Source: Planococcus citri (Eukaryota > Arthropoda > Insecta > Hemiptera > Pseudococcidae). From it: a DNA stretch of 64,000 nucleotides. The notes beneath the pieces were generated by a model. It was not told the origin of the DNA. It ran no database searches and saw only the letters and a program-made list of their open reading frames with translations. Of the stretch, positions 1-11,741 are shown in pieces (positions within the stretch are counted from its first letter, which is position 1; each line of letters starts with the position of its first letter). The DNA is taken from positions 2,790,001 to 2,854,000 of the forward strand of contig NC_088679.1 of assembly GCF_950023065.1 (NCBI RefSeq), read 5' to 3'. The position numbers were made by a program, and so were the translations under genes.

Positions 1-128
1 ACTTGCCTGTTACAAAAAAAATGCGTTTATATACCTACCCTAACAAAATTTAGGTTATAATTACACTTGAAAATCTAAAAAAAAAATTCTAACGCCATAG
101 TTACTTGTCTAGACATGTATTGAAAATC

Positions 129-132
<4 letters not shown>

Positions 133-160
<28 letters not shown>
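133..160. repeat. Poly-A tract
   Basis: An uninterrupted run of about 28 A lies in otherwise A/T-rich sequence. It could be a retroposed tail or a mononucleotide microsatellite; no retrotransposon body is recognisable next to it. Confidence 0.9.
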
Positions 161-161
<1 letters not shown>

Positions 162-419
162 ATTTTTACTTATTCTTTCACCAAATATCCAAATAATAAC
201 TACTCGTCTAAAAGTCAGAATTTTCATCAAAAGTTTTTCAAATAAGTACATATCAACAAAAAATGTACTTGTAGATATTTGATATTTCATGCTGTCATCA
301 AATATCCCTCCTGCCAGCAAAAGAAATTGTAGGGACCTTCGGTTTGCGACATTTTTCATTGCTTGATGACCTCTATCGACATGCAAAACATGAAAAAAAT
401 CAACCACCCTTTGTGCAGA

Positions 420-640
420 TCTTGGCTGATTTGACATGGAATGATTCCGCACAAACTTTACAATAAGTCGTCGATATTCCTATTTCACTCAACACTTCAA
501 GCACCCCATCTCTTCTGCAAATCAACTTTGAAAACTATGCCATTCGTCATCTCTCATCGAGGCATATGCGCATAAAAATTATTTTAAAAGTCGCCAATCA
601 CAAAGGCAAAAAGTACGGCGATTCGACATGGAATGACCCA
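420..640. repeat. Two copies of a GGGTCATTCCATGTC-type motif
   Basis: On the minus strand the motif CATTCCATGTC occurs near 434-444 and again, as GGGTCATTCCATGTCGAATC, at 620-639. The same motif forms the outer end of the fold-back element at 52840-55782 (about 52840 and 55782), so this stretch probably holds end fragments of that family. The long minus-strand frame that overlaps it (75-452) has a poly-F stretch produced by the poly-A tract and is not a convincing gene. Confidence 0.45.
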
Positions 641-659
641 ACTCGGAACAATTTCATGA

Positions 660-1900
660 GATCAAGATCAATGCTAAAAACTAAGAAAAATAAAGACGAA
701 ATACCTAATAAATATAACAGCTTAATCTAAAGAAACTTGAAAGGAAATAATGAACACTACATAGAATACGTAAATAAATACATTGATAAAATCTTACCTA
801 AAACTCAGAAGGAAAGATTTTTTATAACGATCATTAATCTTATTTTACTGGGTGTTGGACTCAGGTTCCTAGCTCCTACTAACAGAATCATGCTCATTCA
901 CAGTGACCTAATTTTTCGCTAACAAAAGTAGGTATTGTTTGTGTGTCTGCTACTCTGCAAAGTATACTATTTTTGCAAAAAAGCACCACGCACATTTCAT
1001 ACTGAAAAGTAAGGCATTAAACTCCCTAAAAATTATAACATAAGGTTGAAAAGTGTTCAGCTACATCAATCTCTAAATTTTTACACAATTACAGTATCCT
1101 CATAAATAATGAAACCTCATCGAGTCGATGACGAGATGAAGAACTTTCTAATTGAACTTCAGGTTCGTCATCGTGATAGTACCAATTTAATTAACGCCTC
1201 GTGGTGATCAAAATCCTAATGTGGGAAAGGACTATCTGCTTCTGCCACGAGTAAATTTCATCGAAACGAGTCGTGTCTATTACGCGATCTGAAAAAATAT
1301 ACCTAATTTTCGAGATTTCATTGCGCAGTATGGCGAGTAGATACGTTTCATCTTTCATTATATTCCCATTTCAACGGGGAAAATATGCTTTCAATGTGCC
1401 GACGCGGTAATCTACGGGTTTTTAGCGCCAGCAACTCGCGTACATAAGTCAATTATAACTTTACAAATGACACGAGAACCAGAAACGAGAAGCGAGAAAA
1501 AAATTCAAAAGTAATGTGATTTTAAACACAGTAATGAATTGTTCACGCCTCAAAGTGGATTCGAATTGAAACGTCGTTCGCGAGAATGTACCTACCTATT
1601 GCGGATTGCGTACAAAAAAACGCATGATAATGTAACTGTATCTTATAAGGTTTAGAGGATGTGGAGATATCAGTTCTCAAAACTGCCATTTTCGAAAAAA
1701 CGGTGGTTATTTTGAACTCCAGCCCAACCCGTGAGTATTTAAGATTCTGTATCGACCTATAGGCCATTGCCATTAAATTCTGAAACTACATAGGAAAGCA
1801 CATACCTACTTTGGCATAAAATGCTGCCAATTTTCTGGCTCATTATATTGCCCATTTCAAAAAATCAAGAAAAATAGTCCAAAACTTATGAATTTTTTTT
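660..1900. other. Sequence without recognisable genes
   Basis: Only short open frames are present (for example 737-922 plus and 1543-1773 minus). None has domain-like composition or splice context. I see no clear repeat, TIR or RNA gene here. Confidence 0.5.
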
Positions 1901-1907
1901 AGTTTTT

Positions 1908-2246
1908 TGGAAATGGCAACAAAGCGTTCCAACATAGGACTTGCACGAATTTTTCTAAACCGTACAAAGGTAGATCGAAAGATCAGGCAAAAATTTATCA
2001 CCCTGTCAAAATTTAAAGTGCTAAAGGGCCTTATTCGACTTTTGGTGAATTTTTGAAAATCAGATTTATGCCAAAAATGAGGGAAAAATCAAAATTTTAC
2101 CAAATTCACCAAGAAAGCTGAAATTTAGGATATACTCCATTTTGGACACGTCAAATCGATTGGAAACTGTTTCAAACAGTTTTGAGAAGTTCTGGAGCCT
2201 CCAACAGATTTTTGAAACTTGACATTCTCAAAAATCAATCGAATTT
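1908..2246. repeat. Fragment of fold-back repeat family (arm copy)
   Basis: This stretch, from the 'ttccaacataggacttgcac' region to 'tttttgaaacttgacattct', matches the left arm of the complete palindrome at 56711-57899 with scattered substitutions. It ends abruptly where BEL/Pao coding remnants begin at about 2247. A piece in the orientation of the opposite arm lies on the far side of that retrotransposon at about 5205-5430, so the retrotransposon may have inserted into a fold-back copy. Confidence 0.6.
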
Positions 2247-5204
2247 GTCTCACTATTACTCGTCTTAACAAAGTCTGGACCATTTAACCAAATGGACAAC
2301 TCCATAAGTGACTTTGTAGATAAACCGCGAGCGGCCAAGTCAGCTGGGTTTTCACCTGACCTTACATCGCACCTCGGGAGTTATAAGGTCACATCTAAAA
2401 AAAAATCGATTTTGATGTTTTTGCATTTTTGGGGTTTGCATGACCCCCTGCAACCAAAAATAACACTTTGAGTCGGGTATGCTGCTTAGATCATGTAAAA
2501 AATGCAAAGGGCCTAACTCAAAATTTCTACAACATTGCAAATTGTTTGGAGTTATAAGGTCACATCTCAAAAAACTCCTCTTTCTTTGAGTAAAATTTGC
2601 GCATACAAAGTGTCAGAAACCAGTTTCGATAGTGTTGAACGTTTTTAAGATGTAAAATAATCACAAGGAGTGTATTTTTTGTAGGTTTGTTCCAAAACAA
2701 AAAATTTTTAAAATAGAACATTTTTCAGAAAAATTAATTTGCATATATATTAAAATTTTAGTTTTTTGGGAAAAACTCAAAAACTAAGCACTATAGAAAA
2801 AAACTAACGACATTATGTCGATTGGAAATTTAATTCTCAACAATTTTGTTATCATGAAAATTTTTTTGGACGCTTTTTTTCGCCTCCAGATCACTTTTTA
2901 TGAAAGGTTATAACTCAAAATGTTTTCCAAACATTGAAATATTTCCTCTTTAAGATTTTATTTTTCAAAATATTCTTATGCTAAATGAAGGTAGGATACC
3001 CAATCTTCAAAACGACATGCTATTCATTCCTCACAATTGATTATAAGTTGATGAAAATAATGAATCAAGTTTTAAAAAAAAAGAAAATCACTCTCCTGTA
3101 AAATTTCACTTTTTTGAGATGTGACCTTATAACTCCCGAGGTGCGACATGACTCCAATGAGAGACAGAGAATTTTTCAACTATTTTTACAACTCGATTAC
3201 GAACAAACGTCTTCCAGTCACTTAGTGGACATGCCAGCCAAGCTAAGACTATCATTGAGTCGCTGAACAGTTGTGACTTACATCTATCGATTTTTAGGAT
3301 ATCACAAACCCGACTAACGAGCTGAAACAAGTAAGAGAGCAGCTTGTAGCTCAAGCTCTGGTATTGTCTGCTCATTCATAGGAGCAACTCTGGTTTTTGA
3401 ACAGAGCAGCTGTACACGACTACTACACCTGTCATACGCATACCTACACAGTGTCATAGTACGCTAAGGAACTAAATACCAGGGATGGAAATACACAATC
3501 TTTGGTTATAGAAAAAAAATTTAAGGACTCAATTTATTAATAATACTGCCAATTTACGTTATCTTTTTACTTCATATTCATTTTAATACACAACTGAAAT
3601 GAAAAAATCACATCACCGTCAATACTACTAAATCTATAACTGAAAATGGTGTATTTCCATACCTGGTATCTAGTTCCTTAAGTACACCTGCTCTGAAGCA
3701 TCACAAAAACCTACAATCGTCTCCGTCTCAGAATTAAAATCACAAATATGAGGAATTTCAAATTTAGCCAACTGTTGAAGGTCATTTAAATAAAGACTGA
3801 AACACATCTCAATGTCTAAGGGCACAACATCGTTCCAATCTACGCCTAATTTCCACAACTTCTTTAGCATAAGTTTGCCCCTAATCGTTATAAGGGAGAC
3901 AAGACCTAAGGGGTCAAAAACCTTGGAAATAGTTGACAACATTTATCGCTTGGTTAAGGAGACTTTTGGCTCAGGCACATCCGACTTCAACATGAAAGTA
4001 TTGTTTCCAGGACACCAAAATAGTCCTAAAGCAGAAAGCGACTCATTTTCACCAAATTGTATCGTAAGATTATGTTTGACTAAAGTAGGATTAATTTGAT
4101 CAAGTACACCCTTTCAAATTCGACTGGTATTTTTGTAATTTAAATCCGCCTAAGTTCAATCACCTCTTCCACAGTGTCAGCACCTGACAGCCAGTCATCT
4201 ACATAGAAATCTTTCTTAATTGACTGACAGGCGACTGGCTGCGTCTCCTACACTTCTTCAGCAACTATGTCTAAACATGCAGTAGCTGTATAGGAAGCAT
4301 TACCACTGCCATAGGTAAGACTATTCAATTCTCGCTTCTTACCTAGCCAAATAATCGACTGAAAATGTCTATCTTCTTCTTCTACCCAAACACAATGATA
4401 CATGCCTGAAATATCAGCTACAATCTCATGTTGCCTAGTTCTGAACCTTAATGAAGTATCAAAGAGTTCAGGCTGAAGCGTGGGACCAACCATTAGTATG
4501 TCATTCAACTACTTTCCTCAATACAACTTTGCAGATGCATGAAAAACAACTCGTAACTTAGTAGTTGTGCTTGAGGGCCGCAAGATAGCATGATGCGGAA
4601 TAAAATACCTCGGCTTGTCATCATCTACAATCGACATGTGATTCAACGCCTGGTATTCCTTCATAAAGTCAGAATACATCATCTTCGTCTTAGTATCAAG
4701 CTTCCTTTTAATTTGATTGAAGTATTTCAATGCAATACCAAAATTACCAGTGATCACCTGTGGGTCTTCCTTAAAAGGTAACCGAACAATAAATGGCCCA
4801 TCTGGTGCACACCTGTACATCTACATGAAGTGCTCTTTACAAGCATCATGTTCACTAACTTTTTTATTGTGTGGTATATCTTCAATTTTCCAAAATCGCT
4901 CAAGTCTTTTGTCTGAAGTAAGACCACAATAGCCTTCAGAATGACCACTACTGCGACTAGATTCGATTAAAGAAGTAGAAGACACTGTCCAACCAAAGTG
5001 GTGTCTCTAAGATAAGCCGACTCAATTTTTACAACCACCTCAGACACATCTGTCATACACCTCAATTCCTAAAACAGCGTATATTGAAGGAATATTTACA
5101 AATACTTAGGTCATAAAAGGCCGTGTCAGCTAGATTAAATCCATGCTGATGCACTTTGGAAGAGAAATTATCAACGAATAAATTATTAACAGAATAGGGT
5201 ATAC
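2247..5204 (-). pseudogene. Decayed BEL/Pao-type LTR retrotransposon pol
   Basis: Read on the minus strand, successive broken frames follow the order of a Pao polyprotein. About 5200-4950 is a degraded segment with several stops before the reverse transcriptase. 4820-4518 carries the N-terminal RT features, with an LPF stretch, PHHA and a TTKLRVVF-like segment. 4508-4248 has a GPTLQ-like start and ends ATACLDIVAEE. 3942-3670 has the SKVFDPLGL motif typical of the family, followed by FCDAS at the start of RNase H. 3375-3127 has an RNase H-like SDSMIVLAWL and an NRVVKI segment. The frame resumes beyond an inserted element with an NPADLAARG motif at about 2352-2326. Stops and frameshifts separate the pieces. 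No flanking LTRs, gag or integrase are visible, so this is an old, truncated copy with no expected activity. Confidence 0.85.
2368..3145. mobile_element. 778-bp TIR element with ACAT target duplication
   Basis: The ends are inverted copies of CGCACCTCGGGAGTTATAAG (continuing GTCACATCT), nearly perfect over about 29 bp. The element is flanked by the direct duplication ACAT (2364-2367 and 3146-3149). It interrupts the RNase H region of the BEL/Pao remnant: the coding sense stops at its right edge and continues at its left edge in the same frame once one ACAT is discounted, so the boundaries are well supported. A third, internal copy of the end motif lies at about 2550-2576. No transposase frame is present. 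A 4-bp duplication is not typical of Tc1/mariner (TA), PiggyBac (TTAA) or hAT (8 bp). A Chapaev/CACTA-related origin is possible but unproven. Confidence 0.85.
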
Positions 5205-5430
5205 GATCGATTATTGAAACAGTTTCCAATCAATTTGGAATGTCGGAAATAGGATATACCCCAGATTTCAGCTTTCTTGGTCAATTTGGCAAAACTTTGA
5301 TTTTTCCCCTCATTTTTGGCCTAATTGATTTTCAAAAAATTACCAAAAATCGAAAAAGGCATTTTAACGAGGTTGAATTACATGAAAATGACCCCAGAAA
5401 AATGGGAAGCCGAAGCTCCATTGGAACCTC
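5205..5430. repeat. Fragment of fold-back repeat family (opposite arm)
   Basis: The sequence from 'gaaacagtttccaatcaatt' to 'gaaaaaggcattttaacgag' matches the right arm of the palindrome at 56711-57899 and the partial copy at 8330-8935. It lies directly against the upstream end of the BEL/Pao remnant. Confidence 0.55.
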
Positions 5431-5559
5431 ACTGTGCACCACCTAGGAGAGTTTCGAATTCTTCCTCTCTTGCTTTAAAAAATTCCTGCTTGAGTCATTG
5501 TTTATCATTACTAATTTCGGCCTTCTATCATGAAATGGCCCTTTCCTTGTATTTTGCCA

Positions 5560-6440
5560 CCGAACTACATACATAGCAATGGCTTATACGCATATTATGC
5601 GGTCTATTTCTACTGAATAGTGAGTATACACGCTGCATATGTACTTGGGGTGTTTTTCTCTTTCGCTATGTCTATCCAATACCAGTATCCCTGCCTATAA
5701 ACACCTACTATATTGTTTTGGTCATGTAAAACGAGCAATTTATGCATCGGATCATAGACTTATACGAGAAGACAATAACACTAAAACCATTTGATTTCGC
5801 ACCATGTTCGAAAGCTCGCAGGACTGAGGAAGAGTCGGCGATGGTATTGGTGGCGTTGGCGAATACGAGAGTCGCGTTAAATTAATGCAGTAGTACATAG
5901 TTGCAGGACTATTGAAGCGATAAGCTATTTCGCAACAGACCGACGCACCGATTAAAGATAAAGATTTTCGGTGTCCGCCGCCGCCGCCGCCGCCGGTGCT
6001 GATTTACGTGCTGTGGGGTGAATATACTCTGTGGCTCGTAGTTACGCGCAACGGCGGCGATAACCACGACAAGGGAGATTAGCCTCAAGATTTAACTCTA
6101 TTCAACGCTTCCTATTACAACTAATAATCTCGTTTATCGATGGAAAAAAATGTATTAAACGAGTACCCGGGTCCGGACCCTGCGCTTCCGACTAATTCCC
6201 AATTTACTGCCATAATCAAGATATTAATAGATTCGTCGTCCATCAACCTCTACTACCCCTGCATATCCCTCAGTTCACCTCGATATCACATCTGCTTTAC
6301 TATACCTAGGGTACTCCTTTCATTCATGCAGTGTAGTTTTTACGTAAAAGTGAATAAAAACAGCTATAAACCTGTCGACGCGACATTACGTATGTACTTA
6401 CATACAATTGATCAATTTATAACTTGCATAAGGTGATTTT
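5560..6440. other. Apparently unique, CpG-richer island with CCG microsatellite
   Basis: This stretch is less A/T-biased than its surroundings, contains many CG dinucleotides and a run of seven CCG units (5975-5995), and shares no obvious repeat with the rest of the window. Open frames here (for example 6140-6436 plus) lack recognisable domains. It could be old unique intronic or regulatory DNA; I cannot assign a function. Confidence 0.4.
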
Positions 6441-6446
6441 TTTAGT

Positions 6447-6467
6447 GGGGGGGGGGGGTTGGGGGGG
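6447..6467 (+). repeat. G-run pair (12 G, TT, 7 G)
   Basis: A run of 12 G, a TT and 7 more G are visible, followed by TTGG. This is a short simple-sequence tract that could in principle form a G-quadruplex. Confidence 0.8.
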
Positions 6468-6639
6468 TTGGTCACGTAAAAAAACGTGTAATGTTATGAA
6501 AATTGAGGACTTATATTCGTGAGGCTAGGAAGCTTGAACCTGTTTATGCTGAAATTCGAAATAAGCTTCCCAAAAAAACTATACCTAGTCTTACAAATTT
6601 TTATTTTTGAAAATTGCTGACTTTTTATCTGGGTCTTTT

Positions 6640-7170
6640 TTGCAGTTTGGGAACCAAATCAGATTTTGATACTTATATCGTATTTTTTGAAAGTTTTGAA
6701 TTTTAAATTTCCATTTCAACGCTCATTTTGAGATTTGGGGGTTACAATAGTTTTCAAAACTGAATTTCGTGCCCTTAAAAGCTCAGATTTTAATACCTAT
6801 ATTTATTAGTTATTATATTGTATTGTATTTCTCAAAAATTTTAAATTTCGTACCTCCCATTTGAAGCTCATTTTAGTGTTACGATAGAACGGTCTTTAAA
6901 AATTAATGTAATTTTGCGCACTTGACAACTCAAAAGTTTGATACCCATAAATACCTATTGTATTTTTTGAACATGTTCAATTTTGAAACCCCATATTTGT
7001 AGCCGATTTTGCTGTTTAGGGTCGAATGATTTTCAAAAATGAATTCTGTGCCCTTAAAAATCCAGATTTTGATACTCATATTGTATTTCACCAAAACATT
7101 TTCAATTTGTACTTTCACCTAGGAAGCACATTTTGTGTTTTACGGCTAAATGGTCCTCGAAAATGAAATC
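6640..7170. repeat. Degenerate tandem repeat, about 122-154 bp period
   Basis: A phrase resembling 'agattttgatacctatattg' recurs at about 6661, 6783, 6937 and 7061, each time followed by a poly-T stretch and 'ttcaattttgaaaccccatt'-like sequence. The copies are strongly diverged. No coding potential is seen. Confidence 0.6.
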
Positions 7171-7189
7171 GTCGACTTCAGGAACCCTC

Positions 7190-7790
7190 AGTCATAACAC
7201 AACCAAAGTTTCAACTTTTCACAGGCAACCCCTCGGTTTGTCCGGTTTTGACTTCATCGCGGGTAGTTTTTGATAGATTGACTTGAAATTCGATATAAAA
7301 GTAGAATACTGAGGGCAATTACCCTGAAATTTTCAAATTTTTTTTTGACCTCAACAAACGATTCTTAAAACCTACTTTAAAGAGTTTAAACCTCTATGGA
7401 AAGGGGCTCTGAATTCTTTGAAAATTTGAAGAAGAGTCGCGAAAACCTAAAATTTGATAAAATATTGCGTTTACAAAAGTTCTTTAAAATATGTATCTTA
7501 AAAATAACAAAACTTACTGAAAATTATGAAAAATAATCAGATATTACCTTACCAAAATTAAATTAAATTTTGCAAAAATTTATTCTTGTATATTTACTTA
7601 TGTACACGTGGATTGAACGTTGGATACAAATTTTGTAAAAAGTCGTAAAATAACAAAAAAATTGTTGAAAATCACAAAAAATTGACCAAACATTTACTAT
7701 CAAAGTGAAGTAAAATTCTGCAAAAATTACATAAAATATCATAATAACAGTAAACTTGACATGAACAAAATCACTGGATTATTACATGAT
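7190..7790. repeat. Dispersed repeat, copy 1
   Basis: This block starts near 'gttttgacttcatcgcggg' and includes 'gattgacttgaaattcgat', 'cctcaacaaacgattctta' and a terminal part with 'taaaatatcataataacagt'. A second copy in the same orientation occupies about 8936-10060, with extra sequence in its middle. No TIRs or coding frame were recognised. Confidence 0.6.
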
Positions 7791-8329
7791 ATTAAGACTG
7801 TAATTTGGGGTAACAAAATGGAAAAAATTCAAGGTCATTGGCCTCCAGCACCTCTACCTTCACGCTAAATTTCAAACCAATCGATTGGGAACAACTCGAG
7901 ACATTTAATAAGACCATTTTCCTAGTTTTTAGGGTTCTCCCACTAAGGAGGAGAACTCCATTGAAATCGCCACGAATAATCTGTTTCTTCCATTTTCTTT
8001 CGACAGCCAATCAGCGAATAGTTATATCAGAATGAAAATTCGAACTGTGAAAAAATTAGAGATGAAAATTTAAAACATGAAGGTACATAGTACCTATCAT
8101 TATACACATAAAAACTACAGAACGAAGAACATTACAAAAAAAAAATCGAGAACAAATAAAAGAAAGGAGGCGCAAATATTATCAGATGAATAAAGAGAAA
8201 ATTGCGAAACAAAGAGCGGAATATTATTTAAAAAAATAAAGAACCAAGCGAGGTCCTCGGGACCTGGCAACAGGGTTCCCCATTTTTGGATAAAGAATAC
8301 TCTTTTTTAATTTTCATTTACTTAGTTTG

Positions 8330-8935
8330 CAGAATGAATTTCGGCTTTCCATCTCCATTGGATGAAATAATTTCAAAAATCTACTGGAGGTTCCAGTAAT
8401 TTTCAAAAAGTCGCTGGAGGCTCTAAAACAACTTGAAATTTACTTGCAGTCGACTTCGTAGCGTATTGAAATTAGTTTGCAGAATGAATTTCCGATTTCC
8501 AGCTCCATTTGATGAAATTTTGTAGGAATTTCGAGTTTGAAAAATCTGCTGTAAGCTCCAGAACTATTCAAAACGGTTTGAAACTGTTTCCAATCGATTT
8601 GGCATGTCGAAAATCAGGTATATCCCAAATTTTAGCTTTCTTAGTCAATTTGGTAAAGTTTTGATTTTTTCCCTCATTTTTGGCCTTACTTATTTGATTT
8701 TCAAAAATTCACTAAAAATCGAAAAACGCACTTAAGCACTTGAAACTTTGTCAGGTGATAAATTTTTGCCTGCTCTTTCGATGGGCCACTTCTTTTTTTA
8801 GTACAAGGGCTAAAAATGTTTCTTATAGGACTCTGCCTTTAAGAGAAATGTTGTCCCAGAGGATCGACCGGAGGGAGGGGGGTGCAGTAGATCCTTATGT
8901 GGGCTCCCCCACTATGATTTTTTAGGGATTGGCTC
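8330..8935. repeat. Fragment of fold-back repeat family (right arm copy)
   Basis: The sequence follows the right half of the 56711-57899 palindrome closely and continues past the palindrome end into the same downstream sequence (around 'ctctgcctttaagagaaatg' and 'gggctcccccactatga', compare 57897-57976). The family unit therefore extends at least 80 bp beyond the symmetrical arms. Confidence 0.7.
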
Positions 8936-10060
8936 CATCTAAAGCAGTTTTTGATTGACTGACTTGAAATTCGGTATTGAAGTAGAGAACATGAAGGGAA
9001 TTACCTTGAAAATTTCAACTTTTTTTCACCTCAACGAACGCCCCTTCAAGGAGTTGAAACTATCATGGGAGGGAGCTCTGAATGAAATTTGATAAAATAT
9101 AAGGTAGCAAAATTAGCGAAAATTCTGTGAATATTTCAAAAATAACAAAGTTATTGAAAATTATGAAAAATAAATCGGATATTACTTTACCAAAATAAAA
9201 TGAAATTTTGCAATTATACCTATCAAAGTTCATTTTAAAAAATTTATTTAAATTAAGAATTATATTGAAATTACTTTGTACCCACCCATTTAAACAGATG
9301 GAAAATAGATGTGAGTTTAAATGGCTCACCGAGCGGTAAAAAAATTCAAATTTCAAAAAAAAATCAGTGGATTTAGTCTTGACACGCGATATTTTTGATG
9401 AAGCCAACCACCGCATTAGTTACCCCGATTTTGTCGATAAAACATTGCGAAGATTGACGAACGCTCGGACAGAAAGTAAAAACGACATTCAATTTATAGC
9501 AGTTTGAAAAAAAAACAAACAGATTAAAATCTCATGAAATCAATTTAAAATGACTTGAACTTAATAAAATTACGAAAATTTAGAAAAACCCCAGTATAAA
9601 AACGTCTTGAATAACAAAGAAAAAAATTGAAAATTACAAAAAAAAACATGATCAGATATTGTAAAAATGAAATGAACTTGTGCAGAAAGCTATACGAAGT
9701 ACCTTACTACATAATTATCATGAAAACTTTAAGATTAGTACATATTGAAATGTAATTGAAATTTACATTTGAAGTTAATTATAAAACAACAAAAATAAGC
9801 AAAATTGGTAGAAAATTATTCAAAACTTTTTTAAAACGACTCAATGTTTATGTAAAATCAATTTAAAATGACCAATAAAGTGGACAAAATATCGCAAAAT
9901 TTGAGAAAAATTTTGTACTAAGACATAAAATAACAAAAAATTGTTAAAAATCACGAAAAATTGATCAGACAATTACTATCAAAGTAAAATGAAATTTTCC
10001 AAAAATTACTTACTCAAAATATCATAAACACAGTAAAATTATCATAGATGTAAAGACGGA
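8936..10060. repeat. Dispersed repeat, copy 2
   Basis: This matches copy 1 (7190-7790) at its start ('gattgactgacttgaaattc') and at its end ('tatcataaacacagtaaaat'). Internally it carries further degenerate units around 'gatcagatattac' (about 9175, 9647, 9961), suggesting local amplification. Confidence 0.6.
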
Positions 10061-10069
10061 TGTTGAGCC

Positions 10070-11440
10070 TTGGATTTTTACGACAATTGCGAAGGTTAAC
10101 GCAGAACCTCAATCATCTTTCAAAATTGAGTAATTTTTCCCAAAACAGGTCCGGTAGCAGTCTTGAGGATTCATATTTCTCCTCTACAGGCACCTTCAAG
10201 GCTAAAATTTTTTCTGAATCACTTTCAACTCAAAATGAAGATCTCTACTGAATTTGGTCAAAATCCTCCAACATTTTTTTCTCACGATCCATTCAAATGC
10301 GCAAGAGGGAAATGTTGCGAAAAGGTCGCGAATTTCGAATTTTAAAAATCTGAAGACACCCTACTCTTAAATTAAAATTTATAGCTGAGCTGATGAACCA
10401 AGCTCACTACAAACAGATACGAGTACACACATTCGTGTTTCCATTTCGATTACAAATAATCACAAAAACCATAACAAAAATTCCAATAGGTATCCTACAA
10501 GAAATTAAACACTTACAGACGCTTTATAATTATAACAAAGGTACAGGCATTGTACTTCGAACTTCGATTGTGTATGTAGATACAATATAGACATGTTGTT
10601 ATTGTTACACAGGCACACTACTACACATGTAACATATTTGCATACTCTTCTATTTCTATTACATAAATTATTTATTTACTAAGCGCGTTTTTAACTTGAT
10701 AATACGCGGAAAATAAGCACCGCGAGCCCCTGCTTTTTTTTTACGACAGCGTTTCACTTCTCTGTGTACCATGGGACTCGTTAATTTTGGTTTCTGAATG
10801 CGTATAGAAATTGATAATAAAAAGGGATTTTCTTTTAATTCTTTCGAATTACATTTCGGCGAAAAGCATTTACATATATGCGAAACGTATAGCGACGAAA
10901 AATTAGGTTATTTTTTATCTTCGCTCCTCGGCGGCGCGGCGTTAGGTTTCCTCATACGAGGAAAAGTATTTGCGACATGTTTTTTTTTTTTTTGGAAAAT
11001 ATAAACTAACGAGAAGGTAAAATTACCATAATTTTTAAAAACCAAAGAAGCCGCTGAAAATGATAAAATTACAATCGCACGTTTATAATTAAAAGTTGGA
11101 TGTGTACCTCCGCACCAAGTTTTTTAATTAGTAAATTATCTCGCCAACTTGTACCTTATTGAGAAGTTATATCGTACGTATATGGTACACCTAGTACTCA
11201 GTATGTGATTCGAGATTAGCATATCGCATATATCGTGGCTTTAGATTAGAACATAGTTGCTGCGAAACTCTCGACGCATATATCCATCCACCTATGCCTC
11301 GAAATTGGAATCTAGTAACATTTTCCACTCTCATTATCCAGAAATGATTAGGGGTAGATATTTACCTACGAATCTGTTCGTGGGGGGTCTGTTCTGTCGA
11401 ACGCCACTGAATCCAGTTTAACAATATGTACTATAAGTAC
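10070..11440. other. Mostly unique sequence, no gene recognised
   Basis: Short open frames occur (10060-10251, 10393-10590 and 10798-11004, all plus). They lack domain features, and the last is extended by a poly-T tract. From about 10680 the sequence is richer in CG dinucleotides. I see no element ends here. Confidence 0.4.
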
Positions 11441-11705
11441 ATATGAAAATAGAAAATTAAAGAAAATTATTGCACTTACCAAAAACCCTCTTTTTCATTT
11501 AGATAGTGGATTCGAGCGTTCTCAGCTTCTCAGTTTACAGCAAACCTGGGGTGCGTTTGGTTAGCCCCTAGAATGGTTTTCTGCAATGAAAAAAAAAATT
11601 CTATAAAAAATGTTATCCGAATTGATTCTTACACGACGGGTGTAATAATCAAGTAATTACAAACACCCAAAAAAATATATATATTTGCATATTTGTCAAT
11701 TTAAT

Positions 11706-11741
<36 letters not shown>

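Noticed and set aside
75..452. 125-codon minus-strand open frame
   Set aside because: Its poly-phenylalanine block comes from the poly-A tract, it has no domain, and it overlaps end fragments of a dispersed repeat.
5810..5930. Exon near 'ctcgcaggactgaggaagag'
   Set aside because: An AG acceptor is possible on either strand, but no matching donor and no protein-like continuation were found.
5975..5995. Polyproline or polyalanine coding exon from the CCG repeat
   Set aside because: No frame around it is supported by splice sites or domain sequence; it is treated as a microsatellite.
9063..9416. 117-codon minus-strand open frame
   Set aside because: Phe/Asn/Ile-rich composition reflecting A/T-rich repeat sequence, with no conservation in the homologous repeat copy.
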